Source: an uncultured Acidobacteriia bacterium
GTDB lineage: Bacteria > Acidobacteriota > Terriglobia > Bryobacterales > Bryobacteraceae
Direction: 5' to 3'
Assembly (NCBI GenBank): GCA_903909435.1
Contig: CAIVVT010000121.1
Coordinates: forward strand, 1 to 58,569
Length of the DNA stretch: 58,569 bases
In this document: positions 17,581 through 25,046 of the stretch, piece by piece
Layout of the letters: the number at the start of each line of letters is the position of its first letter
Numbering within the stretch: the stretch's first letter is position 1
Made by a program: the position numbers and the translations under genes
The notes under the pieces: model-generated
What the model saw: the letters and a program-made list of their open reading frames with translations, nothing else
Told to the model about the DNA's origin: nothing
Databases searched by the model: none

Positions 17581-19625
17581 GGCCGCACCCCGAACAAGAG
17601 CAGGATGACGAGCGTGACAAAGATGTAAGCCAGGTAAGCGTGGATGCTACCGGCCTGAATGGCGCGCATTCGAAGCGAGATCCAGTAGACCATCGCTTGC
17701 ACAGGCTTGTAGATCCTGTTCTCGAAAGTCGGTTCGATCTCGCTCTCAAAATGAATGGACTTGGGGAAATAGGGTGACACGTCGAACACGGTTTGGATTT
17801 CGCGCCGCGGCTTGTAGAGGGCGGCGAACACCATCCGCAGCGGCTTCGAGAACGCCGTCGCCGTGTATTCATTCTCCGGTCCCAGGCCTGGCAGACCGCA
17901 GTCCCAGGTGGGGCCCACCCGGCGCACTGCGAAACGCCTGGCTAAGAACCAGGCCGGAATGGCGCCCAGTGCGAGCAACATCAGGGCGATAACGGCGGTT
18001 GAAACGCTCCCGCCGTGCGGAGTCCCGGATGAAATCACGAAGCCGTGCGCCAGTGTCAGATCGCCTCTGGCACTCACTCCTACGAGTTCGCGGGTGATCC
18101 CTTCAAACACCGGCAGAAACCAGGAGGCGCCGATACCCAGAGCAAAACAAGCGAAAGCGAGAATTCCCATTCCCGCGAGCATCGTGGTCGGAGCTTCTTG
18201 AGCATTCTCAGCCTCGGGACTCCGGGGCAGTGCCAGGAAAGTGATGCCGAAAGCCTTCACGAAACACGCCGCGGCCAGTGCGCCGGTTAATGCCAGCAGA
18301 GAGCCTGCTATCGGGAACATCAATCCGACGAGACCCTTCTCCGCGCCGAAACCGGCCAGGAGGCTCTGGTATGTGAGCCATTCGCTGACGAAGCCATTGA
18401 GCGGGGGCAACCCGGAAATTGCGATTGCCCCTACCAGGAAGAACAGCGAGGTCCACGGCATCCTGCGGTTCAGGCCTCCGAGCTCCTCCATGTTCTTCGT
18501 GTGCGTGGAGTGCAGCACCGATCCCGCGCCCAGGAAGAGCAGGCATTTAAACACCGCGTGATTGAGAGTGTGGAACAGGCAGGCGATAACCGCGAAGGCC
18601 GCAAGCCGCGGATATCCGGCGGTCTGAAACATCATGGCAGCGCCGAGGCCCAGCAGAATAATGCCGATGTTCTCGATGCTGTGATAGGCCAGCAAGCGCT
18701 TCAGGTCGTGCTCCATCAGCGCGTAAAGCACGCCCAGGATCGCTGAGGTCACCGCCACAACGATCACCGCGATACCCATCCAGTTCGGCACCACGCCCAG
18801 GAACTCGAGGAACACGCGGACCATCCCGTAGATGCCGGCCTTGATCACGATTCCGGAAAGCAACGCGGACACGTTCGACGGTGCAACGGGATGAGCCGCC
18901 GGGAGCCAAATGTGAACAGGGATTACGCCCGCCTTGATTCCGAACCCAAGGAAGAAGAGCAGGAAGGCGCAAGCCTGCTGGGGTGGCGAGAGTAGGCCAC
19001 CGGCCTGGCGGAGCGCATGGAAGTCGAGGCTCCCCGCGTGTTGACCGATCAAGGCGAATCCCAGCAGCAGGCAGCCCGCCTCGACATGCGACATGATCAG
19101 GTACAGTAACCCGGCGCTTCTGCTTTCCTCCGACTTGTGATCGAACGTGACGAGCGCGTATCCGGCCAGGGAAGTCATCTCCCAGGCGATCAGAAAAAGG
19201 AACGCGTTCGACGCGGTGAACACTACGGAAAGGCTCAGCAGGAGTGCGTTGTAGAAGAACGTGAGCAAGCCGAGCTTCCTGCCCGATTCCACGCCTTTCT
19301 CCATGCCGGCCAAATACCCGAAGGAGTAGATCGAGACCGAGGCTGCAAGCAGGGAAAGCGCGACCGTGAAGTAGGCCGACACCGCACCCAGGGAAAAGCT
19401 GTAGGCGAAAAGTGGGACCGCACACGGGATCGACCACTCGACGCTGGAGCCAAGCAGCGCCGCCAGTCCGGAGATTCCCTGGAGCACGGCACCCAGCAGT
19501 CCAAAGCCGCAACCGGCACGCCGGGCAGTTGCCGGGCTGATTCTGAAAAGGAACCCGGATATCGATCCGAGTGCGTAGGCAGCGAGTCCACCGACGAACA
19601 GCCCGGTTGTGGGGAATGAGTTCAT
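17577..19625 (-). CDS. hyfB: Ehr membrane subunit HyfB-like (antiporter family)
   Basis: The first gene of the operon encodes a 682-residue protein with about 15 or more transmembrane helices, of the HyfB/NuoL-type antiporter family. Motifs seen are FLIAWEMTSLAGYALVTFDH, with the TM5 glutamate, LIMSHVEAGCLLLGF, the lysine helix GFGIKAGVIPVHIWLPAAHP, and HSIENIGIILLGLGAAMMF. Residues about 570-682 include a cytoplasmic segment (TWDCGLPGLGPENEYTATAF) typical of HyfB C-termini. Its start faces the divergent oxidoreductase across 333 bases, where the operon promoter should lie. The family is clear, but the transported ion (proton or sodium) cannot be told from the sequence. Confidence 0.88.
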   Translation of the reverse strand: MNSFPTTGLFVGGLAAYALGSISGFLFRISPATARRAGCGFGLLGAVLQGISGLAALLGSSVEWSIPCAVPLFAYSFSLGAVSAYFTVALSLLAASVSIYSFGYLAGMEKGVESGRKLGLLTFFYNALLLSLSVVFTASNAFLFLIAWEMTSLAGYALVTFDHKSEESRSAGLLYLIMSHVEAGCLLLGFALIGQHAGSLDFHALRQAGGLLSPPQQACAFLLFFLGFGIKAGVIPVHIWLPAAHPVAPSNVSALLSGIVIKAGIYGMVRVFLEFLGVVPNWMGIAVIVVAVTSAILGVLYALMEHDLKRLLAYHSIENIGIILLGLGAAMMFQTAGYPRLAAFAVIACLFHTLNHAVFKCLLFLGAGSVLHSTHTKNMEELGGLNRRMPWTSLFFLVGAIAISGLPPLNGFVSEWLTYQSLLAGFGAEKGLVGLMFPIAGSLLALTGALAAACFVKAFGITFLALPRSPEAENAQEAPTTMLAGMGILAFACFALGIGASWFLPVFEGITRELVGVSARGDLTLAHGFVISSGTPHGGSVSTAVIALMLLALGAIPAWFLARRFAVRRVGPTWDCGLPGLGPENEYTATAFSKPLRMVFAALYKPRREIQTVFDVSPYFPKSIHFESEIEPTFENRIYKPVQAMVYWISLRMRAIQAGSIHAYLAYIFVTLVILLLFGVRP

Positions 19626-19958
19626 CTACTATTGGGCTCGTTCAAAAAACAACAAGCCAGCGAGCTTAGCTACCAGGATACCGGAAGGGACTCAATTCCT
19701 GAAGCTGCCGCGCTGCGTCATGTGATATGCAGCCTGATAGCTGGCCCGATTCGAATGCGGCCGCGCAATGGGGTGGCCGCCGCTTCCGTGAAAACTTTCG
19801 TGCGATTGGTTCTGGCTCGCGACCAGCCCTTAAGGCTCAGCGAGATGGCGCGGAGAGCGCCAGGCACCAACCTCCTGGCGGCATACGAATTCCTTGACCG
19901 CCCCTATCTGCGGGCTGATACTATCGCTAAAACTTCGCTTCGTAGTTTGCGGGGAATC
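19626..19958. other. Intergenic region between the Ehr operon and the sugar-oxidation locus
   Basis: This 333-base divergent region should carry the promoters of hyfB (leftward) and of the oxidoreductase (rightward). An open frame in phase with the oxidoreductase covers it, but its translation (arginine-rich, no known domain) gives no reason to believe it is coding. No clear promoter pair or operator stands out. Confidence 0.4.
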
Positions 19959-21269
19959 ATGACAGACCTAGTCCGGCGCGTTTTCCTGAAAAGCACGGTG
20001 GCGGCAGCATCCGCCGGTGTATCCATACTTGGCGCCAACGATCGCATCAATCTGGCGGTGATTGGCCTTCGCGGCCGCGGCCGCGACCATATGGCGACCT
20101 TTTCGAAAATTCCCGGTTGCCGTGTGGCGGCAATCTGCGATATCGACGCCGGGCAGATTGGTCCTGCTCAGAAGCTGTTGGATGAGTTGCACAACCCGCC
20201 GCCCGTGGTCTACCGTGATCTGCGCCGCGTGTTTGAAAGCAAGGACATCGATGCGGTGACGATCGCTACGCCCAATCACTGGCATGCGCTCGCCACAATC
20301 TGGGCGTGCCAGGCAGGCAAGGACGTCTACGTCGAAAAGCCGGCAAGTCACAGCATCTGGGAAGGGCGTCGAGCCGTTGAAGCCGCGCGCAAGTACAGCC
20401 GCATTGTGCAATGCGGGATGCAGGCGCGCAGCCTTGAGCATTACCGCCGTGCTATCGAACTTGTGCGCAATGGCGGCATCGGCAAGGTCTACATGGCGAA
20501 GGGTCTCTGCTTCAAGCGGCGTCTCTCGATCGGCCGGAAACCGGATGGCCCGGTTCCTGCCGGCGTGGACTACGACCTGTGGACGGGACCAGCCGCCAAG
20601 CTACCTTTCAACCCCAATCGCTTCCATTACAACTGGCATTGGTTTTGGAACACCGGCAATGGCGACATCGCGAATCAGGGTGTGCACGAGATGGACATCG
20701 CGCGTTGGGGGCTGAACAAGAGCACCGCCCCCGCGAAGGTGACTTCAATGGGTGGCAAGTTTGTCTACGACGACGACCAGGAGACGCCCAACACCCAACT
20801 CGCGGCATTCAACTACGGCGACGCCGAACAAGTGTTCGAAGTTCGCGGCCTGATCACCGGCAGCGAAGGCAACATGGTGCTCGAAGAGGAGAAGCACTAC
20901 ATCGGCGTGATTTTCCTCGGCAGCGAAGGCTACCTCACTGTCGATTGCAACGGCTTCCAGGTATTCATGGGCGAGAAACGCGAGCGTACCCAGCAAGTTC
21001 AGCACGTCGAGGAGGAGATCTGGAGCACGCGCCCGCACGCCGAAAACTTCTTGAAAGCCGTGCGCAGCCGGAATCGCGGCGACCTGAATTGCGACATCCT
21101 GGAGGGGCACATCTCGGCCACTCTGTGCCATATGGCGAACACGTCCTACCGCGTTGGAAGAACCCTCGCATTCGACGCGAAAGGTGAGACATTCGGCGCC
21201 GATTCTGAGGCGAACCGGTATCTCTCCAGAGAGTACAGAGCGCCGTTTAGAGTCCCCTCCGAGGTGTGA
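19959..21269 (+). CDS. Gfo/Idh/MocA family sugar oxidoreductase, Tat-exported
   Basis: A 436-residue NAD(P)-dependent dehydrogenase of the glucose-fructose oxidoreductase family. The N-terminus VRRVFLKSTVAAASAG is a twin-arginine-like signal, so the cofactor would be loaded before export. The Rossmann motif is AVIGLRGRGRDHM, followed by AICDID, and the family lysine is in EKPASH. A second conserved block, HYNWHWFWNTGNGD, then NQGVHEMDIARWGL, lies in the substrate domain. It overlaps or abuts the next gene (stop 21269, next ATG 21281), so they are probably one transcript. In this setting the likely reaction is oxidation of a sugar hydroxyl, often C3, of a glycoside. A close paralogue lies at 29629-30927. 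Confidence 0.85.
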   Translation: MTDLVRRVFLKSTVAAASAGVSILGANDRINLAVIGLRGRGRDHMATFSKIPGCRVAAICDIDAGQIGPAQKLLDELHNPPPVVYRDLRRVFESKDIDAVTIATPNHWHALATIWACQAGKDVYVEKPASHSIWEGRRAVEAARKYSRIVQCGMQARSLEHYRRAIELVRNGGIGKVYMAKGLCFKRRLSIGRKPDGPVPAGVDYDLWTGPAAKLPFNPNRFHYNWHWFWNTGNGDIANQGVHEMDIARWGLNKSTAPAKVTSMGGKFVYDDDQETPNTQLAAFNYGDAEQVFEVRGLITGSEGNMVLEEEKHYIGVIFLGSEGYLTVDCNGFQVFMGEKRERTQQVQHVEEEIWSTRPHAENFLKAVRSRNRGDLNCDILEGHISATLCHMANTSYRVGRTLAFDAKGETFGADSEANRYLSREYRAPFRVPSEV

Positions 21270-21280
21270 GGCGCCAAGTC

Positions 21281-22204
21281 ATGTCTCAACCACTCGTTCT
21301 GCACTCAGTCAGCTATTCAGGTTCGTGGGGACAACACGCGCTGTCAGTAGAGCAGTTCGCGGACAAAGCCGCTGAGCTGGGGTTTGACGGCGTGATGCTG
21401 ATGGCGAAGCGGCCGCACTTCTCGGTGCTCGATTGGCCCCAACCAGCGCGCATGCGACTTCGCTCGCAACTGGAGAAACTCGGACTACACGCCTCGTGTA
21501 TAGCCGGATACACAAACTTCACCGCCGACCTGGAGCATGGCGACATCCCGCATAGGGAGTTTCAAATCCGGCACGTTGTCGAGCTTGCCGAGATGGCGCG
21601 GGACCTGGGCAGCAGCCTGGTCAGGGTTTTCACGGGATACGAACAGGCGTCCCCGGCGCCCTCGGCACAAATGAAGATCGTAGTGGACGCTCTGCGCGAG
21701 TGCGCTCAGCGTGCGGCCGAGTTCGGCGTTACCGTCGGTGTGCAAAACCATCACGACCTTGCCTGCGGTTATAGAAGCCAGCTCGAGCTGATTCGACAGA
21801 TCAACGAACCTAATTGCAGAGCAATGTTCGATGCGTGGGCTCCGGCCCTGCACGGCGATGATATTGCAGCCGCTGCTGGCGTGATGGCAAGCAGGACGGT
21901 CTACACCACGACAGCGAACTATGAACTGCTGCCCCGGTACCGCTACCATCCCGCCCAGGTGAACTACGAGAAGTTGCTCCCGGAGCTGCAGGCGGTTCCG
22001 ATCGACGCGGGCTTCATCGACTACCGCGCGTTCCTGGCGGCCCTCGTGCAGGGCGGCTTTTCGGGACCGGTGGCATACGAAATGTGCTCGCCGCTGCAAG
22101 GCGGTGGAGGCATCGAGAATCTCGACGCCTACGCTCGCCGGTTTGTTGAGTTCATGCGGGGTTTGCCGGAGTTGACCCCTCCCGTGGCCGATGCTGCGCG
22201 CTGA
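21281..22204 (+). CDS. Sugar isomerase/epimerase-like TIM barrel, cytoplasmic
   Basis: A 307-residue AP-endonuclease-2-like TIM barrel without a signal peptide. Seen are LGFDGVMLMAKRPHF near residue 27, a catalytic-type strand GVTVGVQNHHDLACGY near 152, the ligand strand CRAMFDAWAPAL near 184, and FSGPVAYEMCSPLQGGGG near 270. I prefer ATG 21281 to the upstream GTG at 21266, which would overlap the previous stop. It lies between an oxidoreductase and a DUF1080 hydrolase, fitting a role as isomerase or lyase acting on a keto-sugar intermediate. The exact reaction is not determinable. Confidence 0.75.
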   Translation: MSQPLVLHSVSYSGSWGQHALSVEQFADKAAELGFDGVMLMAKRPHFSVLDWPQPARMRLRSQLEKLGLHASCIAGYTNFTADLEHGDIPHREFQIRHVVELAEMARDLGSSLVRVFTGYEQASPAPSAQMKIVVDALRECAQRAAEFGVTVGVQNHHDLACGYRSQLELIRQINEPNCRAMFDAWAPALHGDDIAAAAGVMASRTVYTTTANYELLPRYRYHPAQVNYEKLLPELQAVPIDAGFIDYRAFLAALVQGGFSGPVAYEMCSPLQGGGGIENLDAYARRFVEFMRGLPELTPPVADAAR

Positions 22205-22207
22205 AGG

Positions 22208-22846
22208 ATGGTACCCATGCCGAGATCTGTGCTTGTCTTGCTCCTCTGTTTTTGCGGAGGCGTGCGCGCGGACGATTGGAAGCAACTCATGAATGGACGG
22301 AATCTCGATGGCTGGGAAGTCATCGGGACGGGCGTCTGGTCCGTGTTGAAGGACGGCACGCTGGTTGGGCAGGCAGATCCCCAGGCACCCTTCGCGCAGC
22401 AGTCGTGGCTCTACACGAAAGCCGAATTCAACGAGTTCGATTTGCGTCTCGAATACTGGATGCGGCTCGGCTCGAACAGCGGCGTCTCGATCGGCGACAA
22501 GTCACGAGCGCGCTACGCAGTGGCGGGGCCGGAGTCGGATGGACATCGCACCCCGGCCCGCATCGCCTACGAGATCAACATGGACAATGGACAACCGGTG
22601 GATTACGACATCACCGGCAGCGTCTACCTGCTGGCCAAGGCGGTGGCTGGGGTCCAGAACAGAACGGATTGGAATACGCTGGAGATCCAGGCGCGCAAAG
22701 ACTCGATTCGCGTCCTGGTGAATGGCCAGGTTGTGGCCGAACACCCTGGCTTGCCGGAGCGGCCCAAGGCTGGACCGATCGGTCTGCAATTGCACGACAG
22801 CCGCGACGTGATCATGTTCAGGAACATCCGGCTGAGAGAGCGCTAA
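22208..22846 (+). CDS. DUF1080 (3-keto-disaccharide hydrolase-like) secreted protein
   Basis: A 212-residue protein with a signal peptide (SVLVLLLCFCGGVRA, cleaved before DDW) and one concanavalin-like DUF1080 domain. Diagnostic segments are LMNGRNLDGWEV (N and D of the N-terminal strand), LYTKAEFNEFDLRLEYWMR, GSNSGVSIG, and the C-terminal PIGLQLHDSRDVIMFRNIRL. The family includes enzymes that cleave 3-keto-glycosides made by Gfo/Idh/MocA oxidases. ATG at 22208 or 22217 are both possible. The gene starts three bases after the preceding stop, so co-transcription is nearly certain. The hydrolase role is inferred from family and neighbours. Confidence 0.82.
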   Translation: MVPMPRSVLVLLLCFCGGVRADDWKQLMNGRNLDGWEVIGTGVWSVLKDGTLVGQADPQAPFAQQSWLYTKAEFNEFDLRLEYWMRLGSNSGVSIGDKSRARYAVAGPESDGHRTPARIAYEINMDNGQPVDYDITGSVYLLAKAVAGVQNRTDWNTLEIQARKDSIRVLVNGQVVAEHPGLPERPKAGPIGLQLHDSRDVIMFRNIRLRER

Positions 22847-22866
22847 TCGGTCGATTAAGAGGGCCC

Positions 22867-23700
22867 ATGCAGAACGTACGAAGACGAAGCTTCCTGGCGT
22901 CCCTGGCCGCGGGCGGAATCAGCGCCATTCCCGCAATATCCAGCCCGGAGCCTGCACCGGATGGCTTCAAACTCGGGGTTGCGAGTTACTCGCTGCGGAA
23001 ATTCAGCCGGACTGCCGCCATCGCGATGATCAGGCAGTTGCGCACGACTTACGTCAACGTCAAGGAGTTCCACCTTCCCATCCGGAGCACGCCGGACGAA
23101 GTGACTGCCGGCCGGAGGGAGTTTGAAGCCGCGGGCCTGAAGATCCTGGGCGGGGGCAATATCTCCTTCCAGAAAGACGACGAGGACGACTTCCGCCGCA
23201 AGTTTGAATACGCGAAACTGGCCGGGATGCCGGTGATCGTGTGTGCGCCCACGGCCCGAACCCTGCCGAAGCTCGAGAAGTACGTCAAGGAATACAACAT
23301 CAAAATCGCAGTCCACAACCACGGCAAGACGGACCAGCATTTCCCATCGCCGCAGAGCGTGCTGAAAGCCGTGGATGGAATGGACATGCGCTGCGGACTT
23401 TGTATCGATGTCGGGCATACCGCCGAATACGGCGTGGACGTGGTGGAGTCGATCCGCGAATCCAAGGCGAGGCTGCACGACCTCCACATCAAGGACTTGC
23501 GGGACATGTCCGATGCCGAGACGCAAGTTCCCGTTGGAGACGGGGAGATGCCGGTTACGGCGATCTTCCGCGAACTCGCGCGGATGAAATACACCGGCGG
23601 CGTGATGCTGGAGTATGAGGCCGAGGAGAACGATCCGCTTCCCGGGATGTCGAAGAGTTTCGCTTATATGCGGGGCGTGCTGGCGGGCATGCGGGCCTGA
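22867..23700 (+). CDS. Exported sugar isomerase/epimerase-like TIM barrel
   Basis: A 277-residue AP-endonuclease-2-like barrel with a twin-arginine-like N-terminus (VRRRSFLASLAAGGISA). Family landmarks are LGVASYSLRKF, a glutamate/histidine strand KIAVHNHGKTDQHFPSP, the metal strand MRCGLCIDVGHTAEYG, LHDLHIKDLRD and GVMLEYEAEENDP near the end. Start ATG 22867 follows the DUF1080 stop by 20 bases; the longer frame only shadows DUF1080. It is the last gene of the four-gene rightward unit, and the LacI gene converges on it. Probably a keto-sugar isomerase or lyase outside the cytoplasm. Confidence 0.77.
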   Translation: MQNVRRRSFLASLAAGGISAIPAISSPEPAPDGFKLGVASYSLRKFSRTAAIAMIRQLRTTYVNVKEFHLPIRSTPDEVTAGRREFEAAGLKILGGGNISFQKDDEDDFRRKFEYAKLAGMPVIVCAPTARTLPKLEKYVKEYNIKIAVHNHGKTDQHFPSPQSVLKAVDGMDMRCGLCIDVGHTAEYGVDVVESIRESKARLHDLHIKDLRDMSDAETQVPVGDGEMPVTAIFRELARMKYTGGVMLEYEAEENDPLPGMSKSFAYMRGVLAGMRA

Positions 23701-23705
23701 CCTGG

Positions 23706-24746
23706 TCAGGTGCCTTGGACAACGGTCTCTGATCCCGCCGCCAAAGCGAGGCACGAATCACGCTTGATCAGGCGGGCTGGAATCATCACCGACTGAAGCG
23801 CTGGCAACTTGCCTTCCACCTGCCTCAGTACCAGTTCAGCGAGTTGCCGGCCGATCTGCTCTGAGTGGACTCTGACGGTAGTAAGCGTCGGATGCAGGAC
23901 CACGGCTTCCAGCGTGTCGTTGAAGCCCGCGACGCTGATCTGTTCTCCCACCTTCACACCGCGGTCGCGCAACGCGTCGTAGACGCCTTGGGCTATGTGA
24001 TCGTTGCCTGCGAAGATCGCCGTCACCGGGTCGCCCTTGTCCAAAATCGACTTCGCGGCGAGATATCCAACCTGCCGCTCGTCATCCGAGTCGAACTCGC
24101 CTAGCAGCGGTTGCAGACCGGCGGCTTCCATCGCGGCGCTATAGGCCTCGAAGCGCCGCCTGAACCAAGGCAGGCGAGTATTCGCGACGAATGAAATCGC
24201 CGAATGGCCCAGGCCCTGCAAGTAGCGCGTGACATCGCTCACCCCGCCGGCTTCATCCGCCCGAACGGTGGCGTACCCGTCCACGACGTCCTCCATCACT
24301 GTGTCGCCATAGACCACAAACGGGCGGCGAGTCTGCGCCAGCAAGTCGAGGAAACTGGTTGAATTCACGCCGGCGACGATGAAGCCATCCACGATTCCGG
24401 GCCGTTCCAGAATGCTGGGGATCGGCAGGTGCGAAAGCCTGAGGTGCAAGGGATAGCGCAGTGTCGAGAACAGCATCTGGTAATCGTGCTCGCCGCAGTA
24501 AGCCTCGGCGCCCGACATCACTTCGGAATGAAACGGGTGCGTGATCGGCCGGTTGCTGAGCAGAAAAGCAATCACCCGCCGCTGTTCACGGCCGCTTACG
24601 TCCCAGCCCAATCGCTTGGCCGCGTCGCGAACTCGTTTTTCAATCTCCGGATTCACGCGGGCCGAACGCCTGAGCACGCGCGACACAGTGGGAATGCTCA
24701 CGTTGGCGACGCGCGCGATTTGCCGCAAAGTGACTTTTTTCGGCAT
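23706..24746 (-). CDS. LacI-family transcriptional regulator
   Basis: A 346-residue repressor-type protein. The helix-turn-helix is at residues 4-25 (VTLRQIARVANVSIPTVSRV), the hinge helix is near NPEIEKRVRDAAKRLGW, and a periplasmic-binding-like sugar sensor follows, with VDGFIVAGVN, the effector strand VYGDTV, AIFAGNDHIAQGVYDAL and the conserved TTVRVHSEQIG. It is divergent from the TonB-dependent receptor, so it most likely controls that receptor and perhaps the flanking sugar genes. The palindromes at 24801-24824 are candidate operators. The effector is unknown but should be a sugar or its keto derivative. Confidence 0.9.
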   Translation of the reverse strand: MPKKVTLRQIARVANVSIPTVSRVLRRSARVNPEIEKRVRDAAKRLGWDVSGREQRRVIAFLLSNRPITHPFHSEVMSGAEAYCGEHDYQMLFSTLRYPLHLRLSHLPIPSILERPGIVDGFIVAGVNSTSFLDLLAQTRRPFVVYGDTVMEDVVDGYATVRADEAGGVSDVTRYLQGLGHSAISFVANTRLPWFRRRFEAYSAAMEAAGLQPLLGEFDSDDERQVGYLAAKSILDKGDPVTAIFAGNDHIAQGVYDALRDRGVKVGEQISVAGFNDTLEAVVLHPTLTTVRVHSEQIGRQLAELVLRQVEGKLPALQSVMIPARLIKRDSCLALAAGSETVVQGT

Positions 24747-24800
24747 GTCTGAGAACCGTCGTCTAACAGACTAACCGTTATCAGCGGAATTCGGGAAGAT

Positions 24801-24824
24801 TTCAGAAGTATCTGAAAATTTTCA
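24801..24824. promoter_or_regulatory. Candidate LacI operator: two overlapping palindromes
   Basis: TTCAGA-N4-TCTGAA (24801-24816) overlaps the perfect palindrome TGAAAATTTTCA (24813-24824). They lie in the divergent region between lacI and the receptor, upstream of the putative receptor promoter. They lack the central CG of classical LacI sites, so the match to this regulator is inference. Confidence 0.4.
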
Positions 24825-24916
24825 TGCATCAAGCCGTTTCGTGCCCATGTGCCACTGGAATCAAGCGCTTTAATCTGGACAGTTGATTCTCTAAGAAAAG
24901 TTTCACAAGTTTTTTC

Positions 24917-24945
24917 TTGACCACCCCTGCCAACTTTCGCATACT
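24917..24945 (+). promoter_or_regulatory. Putative sigma-70-type promoter of the TonB-dependent receptor
   Basis: TTGACC (24917-24922) is followed after exactly 17 bases by CATACT (24940-24945), four of six bases matching the -10 consensus. This is about 100 bases upstream of the receptor start. The spacing is ideal, but it is seen by eye only. Confidence 0.45.
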
Positions 24946-25046
24946 ACCTCTCAATTGGCTCCTCGATGCTCTCCTTGCCGAAGCTAGAGGTATGCCTCAG
25001 ACCTCTCGATTAGTCCGGAGCATGGCTCCGGGGAAGTGTGCACAGC

